Source: Patagioenas fasciata
Taxonomy: Eukaryota; Chordata; Aves; Columbiformes; Columbidae
NCBI RefSeq assembly: GCF_037038585.1
Contig: NC_092541.1
Location: 5,025,445 to 5,089,444 of the forward strand
Direction: 5' to 3'
DNA length: 64,000 nt
Positions 1 to 10,080 of this stretch are shown here, one piece after another. Under the pieces are notes generated by a model. The model was not told the DNA's origin and ran no database searches. It was given only the letters and a program-made list of their open reading frames with translations. Position 1 is the first letter of the stretch; every line of letters begins with the position of its first letter. A program made the translations under genes and the position numbers.

Positions 1-39
1 TGTGATTAGGAAGGCTATTCTCCATTAAACATGAGTCTG

Positions 40-104
40 TTGGAAAATTACTGCCTACACAAAAACAGCCTCAGCGCCTGGGGCACTGCAAGAGCAGTAT
101 AAAA
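40..104 (+). promoter_or_regulatory. Gene 1 core promoter
   Basis: TATAAAA at 98-104, with the upstream block found in all array genes (GAGTCTGTTGGAAAATTACT near 42-61). The GC-box GGGGCGGTGC of the other 12 genes reads GGGGCACTGC here, and the GCGTGCAGTGACTG segment is replaced. Exon 1 would start about 25-30 nt downstream and end at 164. Confidence 0.8.
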
Positions 105-550
105 GTGAACCCAAAACCTTGTTCTCTCATCCACTTCTCTTGCCTTGCTCTCCTTGGGAACCAGGTGAGTCTGCAGGTCTTTCTGCTTCTCATCCTTCTC
201 TTCTTACACCAATGGACACTTCAGATGGTGCCTGCTCTATCGTACTGCAGAAGTACTTGTAGGTGCTTGTCATAGAAGCAGGAAGGAGGGAGAAGGTCTA
301 GCATGGAGAGAGGCTGGGGCTTGGCTAAAGTGTCTCCCAAGCTATGGACTAGGTGGGGACCTCCCTGGGCTTGGTTGCTTGTGATGGCAATTTTGGGCTG
401 ATGGGAAGGAGAGGCCCATGGGTATCCCTACAGAAACTCCAGCTCTCCACATTGGCATCCTTGTGGTGGGGTGACAAGCTGCTCCTCACCCGTGTCCCCT
501 GCTCTTCTTCCCCCTGCCCTCTCTCCCAGGCGCAGCTCCAGCCACAAGAC

Positions 551-856
551 ATGTCCTGCTACAACCAGTGCCTGCCCTACCAGCCCTGCGGCCCAACCCC
601 ACTGGCCAACAGCTGCAATGAGCCCTGTGTCCAGCAGTGCCAGGACTCCAGAATTGTCATTGAGCCCCCAGCTGTGGTGGTGACCCTGCCCGGCCCCATC
701 CTCACCTCCTTCCCGCAGAACACCGCCGTGGGATCCTCCACCTCTGCTGCTGTTGGCAGCATCCTCAGCTCTCAGGGAGTGCCCATCAACTCCGGGGGCT
801 TTGGTCTCTCTGGCTTGGGCAGCGGCATCTGTGGCACAAGGAGTTTCCCCTGCTAA
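551..856 (+). CDS. Feather beta-keratin, gene 1 (mosaic class A/B)
   Basis: A structural protein of feather corneocytes, 101 residues. Such proteins polymerise through a central beta-sheet core into filaments and are cross-linked by terminal cysteines. Visible parts: Cys-rich head (1-30), core with [10 protein letters not shown] at 42-51 and [18 protein letters not shown] at 53-70, Gly/Ser tail, terminal Cys. The ATG at 551 is chosen because a CAG acceptor (527-529) ends a 5' UTR intron (165-529, donor GTGAGT) and all paralogues start here; longer upstream ORFs only read through the intron. TATA at 98-104, poly(A) signal at 1260-1265. Odd points: residues 12-13 are PC as in class A, but 28-41 (Q28, R34, E38, PPA) and L86 are class B; Cys10 is Tyr; one Arg of the C-terminal RR pair is missing, giving 101 instead of 102 residues. 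The intron end resembles class A. It is the most divergent gene here but fully open. Confidence 0.93.
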   Translation: MSCYNQCLPYQPCGPTPLANSCNEPCVQQCQDSRIVIEPPAVVVTLPGPILTSFPQNTAVGSSTSAAVGSILSSQGVPINSGGFGLSGLGSGICGTRSFPC

Positions 857-1259
857 AGCTGCTGGTGATGGCCCTGGGAAAGGAAACCAGGGACACACAA
901 GATGATACTGGACTGGGGACAGAGCATCGGGTTGTTGGTTTCGGAGGGTTTGAGCAACCCCAGCACCCTTTGCAAAAGGACGGGGCCAGTCTGGGCTCTC
1001 AGAAAGCACGGCCCATGCCGCCTTTCCCCTCTTCCAGTGTCTCCCATTCCTTTTGTGTCCTTGTTCTCCTGTGTTCCCCTGGGCTGTGAGCCCCACAAAG
1101 ACAGCCTAGGGAGGACCTGCTGGCCCTGCTCCCTCTGTGGGGCAGGCAGATGGACATCTGGCTGGATCCACAGCCACAGGTAGCAGACTCTCATGTCCTC
1201 TGGTGCTCCTTGCACCAGGATCTCCACTCAGAGCAACCTTGTTTCCATCTTTTTACACT

Positions 1260-1265
1260 ATTAAA
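1260..1265 (+). terminator. Poly(A) signal ATTAAA, gene 1
   Basis: ATTAAA followed by GTTCTTCTGC, the 3' end context shared by all genes of the array; about 404 nt after the stop. Confidence 0.8.
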
Positions 1266-1472
1266 GTTCTTCTGCATCCCAGTCTGTGCCTCTGTGTCAT
1301 TTCTTTCCCTGCAGACATGATCCAAAGATGCCCGAAAAGTGTTCCTCGCGGTGATTCTGGGAAGGGGTTCTTGGGATTTGTTGGGCAGTGTTTGTTAACA
1401 CAATGATGGCTAAATGAACGACTGTGGCCAGTCTTTTTAAAGGAGCCGTTCTTCAGAGGCTGGTGAGGCATC

Positions 1473-3753
1473 ACAGAATCACAGAATGTCAGGGATTGGA
1501 AGGAACCTGGAAAGCTCATCCAGTCCAGTCCCCCCACGGAGCAGGAACACCCAGCTGAGGTTCCACAGGAAGGTGTCCAGGTGGGTTTGAATGTCTGCAG
1601 AGAAGGAGACTCCACAACCTCCCTGGGCAGCCTGGGCCGGGCTCTGACACCCTCACCAGGAACAAGTTGCTTCTCAAATTTAAATGAACTTCCCGTGTTC
1701 CCGTTGATACCCATTGCCCCTTGTCCTGTCACTGGTTGTCACCGAGAAGAGCCTGGCTCCATCCTCCTGACACTGCCCCTTTCCATATTGATCCCCAGGA
1801 ATGAGTCCCCCCTCAGTCTCCTCTTCTCCAGCTCCAGAGCCCCAGCTCCCTCAGCCTTTCCTCACACGGGAGATGCTCCACTCCCTTCAGCATCTTGGTG
1901 GCTGCGCTGGACTCTCTGCAGCAGTTCCCTGTCCTTCTGGAACTGAGGGGCCACAACTGGACACAATATTCCAGCTGTGGTCTCCCCAGGGCAGAGCAGA
2001 GGGGCAGGAGAACCTCTCTGACCTACTGACCACCCCCTTCTAACCCACCCCAGGTACCATTGACCTTCCTGACCACAAAGGCCCAGTGCTGGCTCATGGT
2101 CACCCTGCTGTCCCCCAGGGCCCCCAAGTCCTTTTTCCCTACACTGTTCTCCAACAGCTCGTTCCCCAACTTATACTGGAACCTGGGGTTGTTCCTGCCC
2201 ACATTCAAGACTCTACACTTGCCCTTGTTCTATTTCATTAATTTTTTCCCTGCCCAACTCTCCAGCCTGTCCAGGTGTCTGGATGGCAGCACAGCCAGCA
2301 CAAGCTCTCCAAATGAACCCTGCTAATTCCTGTCCCAGCATCCTTTTGGCCCGTGAGATAAAACTTTCCCACTTACCACTTTCTGGACTGGTGTCTTATA
2401 AAACCAGCTGTTATCAAAGAATCCAAAGCCCTGCCTGTAGGATCAGTCCTGTAGCTAATAATTTATGGACTGAATTTTTCTATTCCATCCCACATTATCA
2501 CCTGAAAATGGAAGGAGGGAAGAGATAAATCACTTGTGCCCCAGACTCTTTCACCAATTGTCCCAAGGCCTTGAAGTCTTTCTTCATTCCCCTCAGACTA
2601 CGGGATGCAGCTGCCTCCCCACCTGTCTGGAAGATCAGCAGTGGGTAGTCTGTCAAGTGCACCAGGTTCGGGAATGCCCTGGTGATATCCCTGATCCAGG
2701 CTCCAAGTAGACTACACACTTCCCTATGATGGAAGTCAACTCTGCATATGGGGCCCTCTGTTCCTCTCAGAAGGGAATCACCTACTACAATTACCCTTCT
2801 TTCTTTATTATCGGAGGCAGTCTTGAGGTGTGGAATCAACCGCCTCTTCCTATGTGACCTCATAGGTGGGCCTTGCACCACATCCTCACCTACCTCTTCT
2901 TCAAGATCCAGGGCCTCATACCTATTACGGAGGGGGACCTGGGGAAGCAAGGCAGATAGGGAGGGCGGTTGGCCATGATGCCAGACTAAAACTTGCTTCC
3001 AACCCTTCTCATTTTTTTGGTCCCCTGCCTCTGTCTGACAGCGGCAGGGTAGGGGCTGTCTTGGGTCTCCCCACTCTGTCCGACAGGGCGGGGGGTCCAT
3101 CACCTTTTGGAGGGCATCTCCCTAGGACCTTCCTGACTGGCACACCAGGGAGTTACTCCACCAGTTGATCACCTTTTCACACTCGCTTGTACTCTTCAGT
3201 CTCTTGACCTCCTCCTTAAGTTTCACCACCATACTGAGCAGAGCCTCCACCTGCTCACACCTCACACAGGTGGATGCCAGCCTCCCTCCCCTGGCAGCAG
3301 CAGGCTCTGGCACTCCCTGCAGCCGGAGACCTGAGCAGCCATGGTTCGGGAAAGGCCTTCCATCTGGGTTGCCACAGTCTTTTTGCGACAAGGTCTGGAG
3401 GAGACCATAGTCAGATGCAGTCTGGGACACAAGCAAGGAGTGACATCCTCTACACCCTGCTGCTCAGCCTACCACACCTGCTGCTGCAGCACAGTATGGG
3501 TGGCACTCACTCGCTTCACAAACTGGTTGTCCCTCCCAGAACCTGGTGGGCAGTGACGCATCTCTGCCCTCTCTGAGACTTTTTCAAGGCAAGGGCTGGG
3601 GGTGTGATCACCCACGCCACATCAGCTGCTCTCTCAAGGGCTGCCGGGGGCTTCTGGGTCGCAAAGTCAAAACCCAAAAACCCCCCTGTACCATGCGATC
3701 TGCTGATCTGCAGCTCCGGCTGAGCTGGCTCTGATCACCTGACCTCGTGGACT
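1473..3753 (-). mobile_element. CR1 LINE, internally deleted, inserted beside gene 1
   Basis: Chicken-repeat-1 non-LTR retrotransposon lying on the minus strand. The 3' end at 1473 shows the CR1 tail repeat (ACAGAATCACAGAATG read on the plus strand). 1473-2300 encodes the ORF2 C-terminal part (minus strand, e.g. LPREVVESPSLQTFK near 1630 and MSQHWAFVVRKVNG near 2060). 2300-3436 carries ORF1: an N-terminal CVRCEQVEALL segment with a coiled-coil-like LKEEVKRLK (about 3200-3270) and a C-terminal esterase-like domain with GDSLLRG (about 2760). The frame changes between these two halves near 3103-3125. The endonuclease and most of the reverse transcriptase are missing, so it is dead. The flanks GGCATC (1467-1472) and GATCTG (3754) are contiguous in the other units (GGCATCGATCTGG near 11298), which shows the empty site. 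Confidence 0.85.
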
Positions 3754-3785
3754 GATCTGCTGGTGAGAGATGGTGGGTAATTGTG

Positions 3786-3967
3786 TTTGCATCACTTGTT
3801 ATTTCTGTTTTTTTGCCCCTTTTTGGCTTCCCCTGTTAGAGTGTCTTAATCTTGACCCAAGGGTATTTTGCTCTCTTCCTCTTCTAATTCTCCCCCATAC
3901 TATTGGGATATTGGATTGAGAGAACAGCTGGTAGGTGCTTAGTTCTGACCGGGTTTCACACACCACA
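3786..3967 (+). mobile_element. LTR tail fragment (avian ERV), interval 1
   Basis: Resembles the 3' part of an abundant avian LTR family (TTGACCCAAGGGTATTTTGC, then a CCCCCATACTATTGGGA stretch and ...CACACCACA). Same block as 11335-11521 in later units. A truncated fossil; the family class is uncertain (ERV2/ERVL-like). Confidence 0.5.
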
Positions 3968-4368
3968 GAGACCAACAGACTGATGCCAAAAATCAGAAAT
4001 TAGTAATAATAAGAATAAGGTTCATAAATGTTAGGCACTTAAAAAGAATAATGTTCACAGATATTACCTGTTAGGCACTTATTAGGTGTTAGGGTACAAG
4101 AATGGTATTAGTTAATATAAGCAAGAGAAGGCTAGGAGACCATGGGCTTGCTCTTAGAAGATGAGGACATGCGATCAGAGCAAGAAATGGTTCAGACTGT
4201 CTTTGCAGTTAAAAGGTGAAAAACAAGGGAACCATTCTTGCCCAAGACTTCGGTTCAACAGGGGGCAGCATGACAAAGGCTACTTTCTTCCTCCCAAGAC
4301 CCTCAGAAACCCCGACTCATTGAAACATGCTTGTGCAGGGGACATTTACATATACTAAGTGGTTTCAA
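3968..4368. other. Unassigned spacer unique to interval 1
   Basis: No gene seen. AT-rich start with AGTAATAATAAGAATAAGG and two TGTTAGGCACTTA motifs (near 4030 and 4069). It has no counterpart in the other convergent spacers of this window. It could be part of an old retroelement; I cannot assign it. Confidence 0.4.
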
Positions 4369-4554
4369 GCTCAGGTTCTCAGTCAAGAAGACAGGCAGTG
4401 TGCAGGAGCTGTCCTGAATGCTCTAAGGTAAGAAAAGATGGCAGAAGGCATCTCTGCAGCAACCAGAAGATCATACGATCTGTGCACCCCAGGTCATGGG
4501 ACAAGGTTTCCCAAAGATGGTGTGGCAGTATTTTCCCTTCCTGTTCTCCAGCTT
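4369..4554 (+). repeat. Single copy of the spacer direct-repeat block
   Basis: From GCTCAGGTTCTCAG to CTCCAGCTTT. In later units this block exists twice (e.g. 13514-13759 and 14450-14693); here only one copy is present, adjoining the 3' flank of gene 2. Confidence 0.75.
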
Positions 4555-5001
4555 TTCTTTTCCTCCTGGTCCTTCCCTCACCCCAAAATTCTGCATCTCA
4601 AGGCTGGGGTTAGGACAGGTTCTCCTGGGCTTTCCTGGGACAGTATTGCCTCTGCCTTGTCAATAACACATGAATTCCTCCTTCTCCTGACCACTTGCTT
4701 CACAATGTTAGGCTTCACAAGGGAAAAAAGTAAAGGTGTATTCAGCAAAGTGATGGTAGTGACTGAACTACCTTGTGTTGCTCTACCCGAGTATACCCCA
4801 GATAGGCAGAGATGTTTAGAAACCACCCAAGTCAAGACTAAGTATAGTCAATACCAAAGTAGTTGACAATCACTGCACAACCTTCCCAAACAACCCTATC
4901 CCAGAACCAGGCCTGAGCAACATCTCTCTCCCAGGGCATCTTGGGAGAGCATCAGTAGGGGAAAGGATGAGACAAAGGCACAGACTGGGATGCAGAAGAA
5001 C

Positions 5002-5007
5002 TTTAAT
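5002..5007 (-). terminator. Poly(A) signal ATTAAA, gene 2
   Basis: TTTAAT on the plus strand, read as ATTAAAGTTCTTCTGC on the minus strand, about 412 nt after the stop. Confidence 0.8.
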
Positions 5008-5418
5008 GAGTCAAAAAGAAAACAAAACTAGGTGGCTCTGAGGGGCAGCTCCAGTCCCCAGAACACCGGGGGCAGACAGGAGCGTGTGAGCCATGGCTGT
5101 GGTGCAGATCCAGCCAGGTGTCCATCTGCCTGTCCCACAGAGGGAACAGGGCCAGCAGGTCCTCCCTAGTCTGGCTTTGTGGGGCTCACAGCCCAGGGGA
5201 GCACAAGAGAACAGAGACACAGGAGGGAGAGAAGACACGGGGAGAAGGGAAAGGCGGAATGGGCCATGCTTTCTGAGAGCCCAGTCTGGCCCTGTGTTTT
5301 TGTAAAGGGTGCTGGGGTAGCTCAGCCCATCTGAAAGGAACAACCTGATGATTTGTCTCCACTCCAGCACTATCTGGAGGGTCCCTGCTTTCCTTCACCA
5401 GGGCCATCACCAGCAGCT

Positions 5419-5727
5419 TTAACAGGGGAAACTCCTCCTCGTGCCGCAGATGCCACTGCCCAAGCCAGAGAGACCAAACCCCCCGGAGTTGATGGGCACT
5501 CCCTGAGAGCTGAGGATGCTGCCAACAGCAGCAGAGGTGGAGGATCCCACGGCGGTGTTCTGCGGGAAGGAGGTGAGGATGGGGCCGGGCAGGGTCACCA
5601 CCACAGCGGGGGGCTCAATGACAACTCTGGAGTCCTGGCACTGCTGGACACAGGGCTCATTGCAACTGTTGGCCAGTGGGGTCGGGCCAGAGGACTGGCA
5701 GGGCAGGCACGGGTTGTAGCAGGACAT
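5419..5727 (-). CDS. Feather beta-keratin, gene 2 (class B)
   Basis: 102-residue feather keratin on the minus strand. Class B marks: QSSG at 11-14, Q28, RVVIEPPA at 34-41, T52, L86, [12 protein letters not shown] at 91-102. Cysteines lie at 3, 7, 10, 22, 26, 30, 94 and 102. The ATG is the first one after the CAG acceptor (complement of 5749-5751) of a 355-bp 5' UTR intron (5749-6103, donor GTGAGT); exon 1 starts downstream of a TATA box at 6164-6170. A longer in-frame ORF runs upstream only because the intron happens to be open. Gene 2 shares with gene 8 the synonymous codon AGT for Ser21. It converges on gene 1 and diverges from gene 3. Confidence 0.95.
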   Translation of the reverse strand: MSCYNPCLPCQSSGPTPLANSCNEPCVQQCQDSRVVIEPPAVVVTLPGPILTSFPQNTAVGSSTSAAVGSILSSQGVPINSGGFGLSGLGSGICGTRRSFPC

Positions 5728-6163
5728 GTCTTGTGGCTGGAGCTGCACCTGAAAGACAGGACAGGCGGAGGCAGAGCATGAGGGATTGCATAGTATCAGC
5801 CTTTCTCCCAACCATGGAGAGCCAAGGAACAAACTGGAGATGAGAGTTGGAGGCTGTGTAGGTGACCCACAGGCTTCTCCCTCAGAAGAGCCCTGGCAAG
5901 AGTGACCAGGGAGATCCCCACCTAACCCATAGCTCAGGACACACTTCAGCCACACCCCAGAGTCTCTCCTTGTCACACGTTCTGCCCCTTTCCCCTCCCA
6001 TGGTGAGCAGCCTCAAGACCCTGCATGGTAGAAAGGGGCAGTTACTCCTTGAGAAATCCTAGAGGAGGAGTAGGCAGAGGAGGAGAATGGTTGTCCAACT
6101 CACCTCAGTCCCAAGGAGATGGAGGCGAGAGGAGTGGATATGAGAGTGAGGTGCAGGACCCAC

Positions 6164-6238
6164 TTTTATACTGCTCCTGCACCGCCCCAGGCCCACAGTC
6201 ACTGCACGCGGGCAGTAATTTTCCAACAGACTCACTTC
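6164..6238 (-). promoter_or_regulatory. Gene 2 core promoter
   Basis: Minus-strand TATAAAA (6164-6170) preceded by a conserved 68-bp block: GGGGCGGTGCAGGAGCAG next to TATA (a GC-box), GCGTGCAGTGACTG further up, and GTGAGTCTG at the far end. The same block precedes the class A genes. Confidence 0.85.
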
Positions 6239-7202
6239 CAAAGCAAAATATCCTAATTAACGACATAGGTTGTGTTTTTGTTTCTGTCAATGCTCCCATT
6301 TAATTTCCGCATTTCTGCCATGCCCTCTAGGCCATGGGTACTCATTTCACGCACCATATGAGAAGCGCAAGGATTTCCTGTGCAAGAAAACATCAGAACC
6401 TGCCCAAAATATGCTCTATGTAGAGCCCCATGTTGGAGGTTTTTTCCTCACCAATGAGGGGCGGTTAGGGGCTCAGGACAATGCCTTATTCCTCCCACTC
6501 TCCTCACACCACAGTGCACTTTGGCTGCACACTGGACCTGACCAGCTAGAGACACAATGGCTTGGGCACATTTCCAAACACTCTGACCACCCTTTGAGCC
6601 CCTTGAGCTGTGGGAGTGCCGGCAAGAATGTCACACTGAGACCAAAGGCCATTAGGGCTTCCAGGAGCTGTGTACTCGGGTCCAGCCCAGTGGTCAGAGC
6701 TGTTTTTTTTCCTGGGGCTGGGATGGAGCTGCCCTGGCCTCAGGGGAATTTATCGCTGTGTGGGATCCAGAACTGCAGACAGCACTCACTCCTGGCTTGG
6801 ACTCACTCCAGAAGCCTGACACACGGCCAATCGAACATTAGAGTGCGACTCACCATGGGTAGGGAGAGTCGATCCCAGGTAGCTTGCCTGCTGAAGGCAC
6901 TCCCTTGGCCTGCTGGGATGCGTCCCAGCTGACTCCATGTCTGCAGAGCAGGGAAATGCTTTGCCTCTTTGAAGTTGTCCCAGAGCTGCTTTTCTACCCA
7001 GGTCCCTTCTGATCCCGTCCAGTCCCTGAGCATCCCCTAGTACACAGCACTGCAGGGTCCTGGCAGCCCTCACTCACTGGGTAGTTTGGGGAGGTTTCTT
7101 TGCCTCTCCAATGGTACTGGTAGGTTCTCCAGCAAAAGGAGGCTTTGGAGCAGTGGAGGGGAGACCTGCTGATACCCTAATGCCAGGCGATGTTTTTCCT
7201 GG
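6239..7202. other. Divergent spacer, B-gene side (genes 2/3)
   Basis: No supportable gene. The ORFs here are open by chance and lack a promoter or splice context. It contains a TTAATTAGGATATTTTGC stretch (complement, near 6243-6260) just upstream of the gene 2 promoter block, a candidate distal regulatory site because it is kept in all B genes. Confidence 0.4.
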
Positions 7203-7849
7203 TGATACAGGGAACTGACAATTAACTAATTAACACTTAAAGAACTGACACTTGAGAACTAACCCTACCCCACTTCACTAAAGACACTTAGAGAGCTAAC
7301 CCTTTAACCCACATCACTGTTGCCTAGCCTTGCTTAACTCTGTGTAACTTATTGTATGAAAACCAGGACTTCTCTGATGCCTTGCAAAAATGATTATCCT
7401 TGGGTGCATCCTTGATGCATCCTTGGGTGAACTAGGTAACAGAATCCTGGGCACAGGACAGGAGCTACACCAGTTTTAAGCAACTCAGCAGTCTGAGTCC
7501 TAACCAACTCATCACAGTGGACCAAAGGTGACCGTGTACAGAGAAAGAGGACCCGGGTTCATGATCATTACGCAGTGGCAACCAGGAGGAGCCAGAGGTG
7601 GAGACTATGGGAATGGTCTCCCGGAACTCATTGTAATAAGAACCACCTTCTCGGGGACATGTTATAAATATGTACAGGTGTTCCTAAAACTTTCATGAAT
7701 ATGTAACACTTCACTGCATTTAACCGAGTTCACAGCTACTGTAATTTTACACACATATTAGCAGAAATGATTCCCCGTTTGTCCGGCGTCGTAAATAAAT
7801 GCGTAACTTCCTTATAACCTCAAGGGTTGTGCGTTCATTCCGCGCCTCA
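7203..7849 (+). mobile_element. Solo-LTR-like block (avian ERV fossil), spacer 2/3
   Basis: 647 bp running from TGATACAGGGA to ...CGCGCCTCA, i.e. TG...CA ends, flanked by CTGG on both sides (7199-7202 and 7850-7853), which would be a 4-bp target duplication. A TATA-like ATAAATATG lies near 7663 and an AATAAA near 7795, about 50 nt before the end, as in an LTR. No internal coding part is present. Family not identified. Confidence 0.45.
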
Positions 7850-8316
7850 CTGGGACCCAGGGATGAGTCCCAGGTGGAGTGGAGATTTCTGCAATGCTTT
7901 TGTTCCTTCTTCTTACTGACTATTCAGGAGAACTCCTCAGCACCGCCCAGTCTGTTTGGCCAGGACGATGAAGTTTGTGTGTTTGTTCTCTTACACCCTT
8001 CAAGTCTTTTCCTAATGCTGATCCCTGGCCCTTTGGGCAAAACTATCCAAAGGAGTTCTGTTTTCAGAGAACCCCCACGTATTTCTTGAACAATCCGCTT
8101 ATTTAGCATGAAGGACGAGCAGAGGGAGGAGATGAGCCTCCCACTCTTCTCTTGGATGTGAATGGACTGAAGCATAAAACTCCTAACTCGAGACAACTTT
8201 GTGCAGTGTGCTGCGTGGCATTAATGAAGTTTCATCGCACTCACCACCAAGACAACTACAGAGACTGTCAGACTGACAAGTGGAGAAATCTTCCCTTCCT
8301 TCTGATATTCAAATCT

Positions 8317-8413
8317 TTCTGTTTCTGTTTCTGTTTCTGTTTCTGTTTCTGTTTCTGTTTCTGTTTCTGTTTCTGTTTCTCTTTCTCTTTCTCTTTCTCT
8401 TTCTCTTTCTCTT

Positions 8414-8444
<31 letters not shown>

Positions 8445-8455
8445 TTCCTTCTATC
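8317..8455 (+). repeat. Polypyrimidine hexanucleotide tract (TTTCTG)10(TTTCTC)n
   Basis: Ten TTTCTG copies followed by about a dozen TTTCTC copies, about 310 bp upstream of the gene 3 TATA box. Pure pyrimidine apart from the G of the first block. Confidence 0.95.
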
Positions 8456-8694
8456 TGTATTCTGGACACTTAAAGGTAACATTGTTTTGACTTTTGTTGT
8501 TGAAGTCTTGTGAAGTTTTATGATGTAGATAGAAACTTTTGCCAACCCACTGTTTGCTGTAATTCCACTCAGGCATCTCAAGCCAGCGCATGAAAGAAGC
8601 CTGCATGGTAGAGCAGGCATGTCAGAAATGAGGAAATGAAACGACAGCATTGATGGCCCCAAAATAGAAACTTTACATATGATACTCTGCTTTG

Positions 8695-8769
8695 GAAGTG
8701 AGTCTGCTGGGAAATTACTGCCTGCGTGCAGTGACTGTGATCCTGGGGCGGTGCAGGAGCAGTATAAAA
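8695..8769 (+). promoter_or_regulatory. Gene 3 core promoter
   Basis: TATAAAA at 8763-8769 with the conserved upstream block: GTGAGTCTGCTGGGAAATTA, GCGTGCAGTGACTG, GGGGCGGTGCAGGAGCAG. Exon 1 ends at 8829 (AAG|GTGAGT). Confidence 0.87.
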
Positions 8770-9214
8770 GCGGGTCCTTCTCCTGACTCTCTCATACACT
8801 CCTCTTGCCTCCATCTCCTTGGGATCAAGGTGAGTATGAAGCCCTATCTCCACCTCCTTCTCCTCCTCCTCCTTTAAGATTTCTCATTGCATTCCTGCCC
8901 TTTAGTCCCATGCAGGGTCTTGAGGATATTTGTACTGTGCGAGGGAATCGGTCAGAAAGTGTGACATGGTGGTATATTGTTTGAGGTGTCTCCTTGAGCT
9001 GTGGGCAAGGTGGGATCCCCTTGGGCTTCATCGCTACTGGCAGGGCTTGCCTGAGAGGAAGGAGAAGTGCGTGTGATCCCTACACAGTGTCCAGCTCCTG
9101 TCTGCAGGCTGTACCTTGTCTTACTCATGCTGGGGTGACAAGCTGCTCCTCACCTGTCTCCCCTGCTCTTCTTCCCCCTGCCCTCTCTCCCAGGCGCAGC
9201 TCCAGCCACAAGAC

Positions 9215-9523
9215 ATGTCCTGCTACAACCCGTGCCTGCCCTGCCAGCCCTGCGGCCCAACCCCGCTGGCCAACAGCTGCAATGAGCCCTGTGTCAGGCA
9301 GTGCCAGGACTCTAACGTTTACATCCAGCCCTCCCCCGTGGTGGTGACCCTGCCCGGCCCCATCCTCAGCTCCTTCCCGCAGAACACCGCCGTGGGATCC
9401 TCCACCTCCGCCGCTGTTGGCAGCATCCTCAGCTCTCAGGGAGTGCCCATCAACTCCGGGGGCTTTGGTTTCTCTGGCTTGGGCAGCGACATCTGCGGCA
9501 CAAGGAGGAGTTTCCCCTGTTAA
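9215..9523 (+). CDS. Feather beta-keratin, gene 3 (class A)
   Basis: 102-residue feather keratin. Class A marks: QPCG at 11-14, R28, NVYIQPSP at 34-41, S52, F86, D92, RRSFPC tail. Nine cysteines (3, 7, 10, 13, 22, 26, 30, 94, 102), one more than class B because of Cys13. Start: the first ATG after the acceptor CAG at 9191-9193 of a 364-bp 5' UTR intron (8830-9193); the context GACATGT has a purine at -3. TATA at 8763, poly(A) signal at 9930. The core coding sequence is GC-rich with many CpGs. The minus-strand ORF across it is a shadow. It stands head-to-head with gene 2 and tail-to-tail with gene 4. The protein is identical to those of genes 11 and 9 except for Cys13 in gene 9. Confidence 0.96.
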   Translation: MSCYNPCLPCQPCGPTPLANSCNEPCVRQCQDSNVYIQPSPVVVTLPGPILSSFPQNTAVGSSTSAAVGSILSSQGVPINSGGFGFSGLGSDICGTRRSFPC

Positions 9524-9929
9524 AGCTGCTGGTGATGGCCCTGGTGAAGGAAACCAGGGACACACAAGACGGGACTGGACTGGGGAGGGAGATTTGGGTT
9601 GTTGGTTTCAGAGGGGCTGAGCAACCCCGGCATCTCTTGTAAAAAGACGGGGCCAGTCTGGGCTCTCGGGAATCTTGGCCCATGCCGCATTTCCCCTCTT
9701 CCCGTGTCTCCCGTTCCTCTTGTTTCCTTGTTCTCCTGTGCTCCCCTGGGCTGTGAGCCTCACAAAGTCAGCCTAGGGAGGACCTGCTGGCCCTGCTCCC
9801 TCTGTGGGACAGGCAGACGGAGACCTGGTTCAGTCTCTCCACAGCCATGAGTCGCAGACTCCTGTCTGCCGCTGATGCTTCCTGCTCCAGGATCTCCACT
9901 CAGATCGATCTCTTTCCCTCTTTTGTCTC

Positions 9930-9935
9930 ATTAAA
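9930..9935 (+). terminator. Poly(A) signal ATTAAA, gene 3
   Basis: ATTAAAGTTCTTCTGCACC, 406 nt after the stop. Confidence 0.8.
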
Positions 9936-10080
9936 GTTCTTCTGCACCTGAGCTCATGTCTCTGTGTCGTCTTTTCCTCTGCAGATGCTTTCCCAAGGTG
10001 CCCAGGAAGAAGAATGGTCTTCAAGAATTATGCTGGGAGGGATGTCTTTAGTGTGGTTGTGTGGTGGTTCTTGGCACAAT

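Noticed and set aside
2498-3103. 201-codon frame with GDSLLRG that could be taken for a host esterase
   Set aside because: It is the C-terminal part of CR1 ORF1 within a dead LINE copy; the zinc-knuckle/coiled-coil part lies next to it in another frame and a CR1 3' end follows.
6270-6932. 220-codon plus-strand frame in the divergent spacer
   Set aside because: Interrupted at different places in other units (154, 118 and 96 codons), with no family resemblance; consistent with non-coding spacer.
8152-8490. Low-complexity frames (FLFLFL, RERERE, KEKEKE types) upstream of A genes
   Set aside because: Pure translation of the TTTCTG/TTTCTC simple repeat; length follows repeat number.
9125-9565. 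Long open frames antisense to every keratin CDS (142-146 codons)
   Set aside because: They recur only because the GC-rich keratin sequence has few stops on the other strand. They extend across the keratin UTRs, have no known family resemblance, and vary wherever the keratin frame varies.
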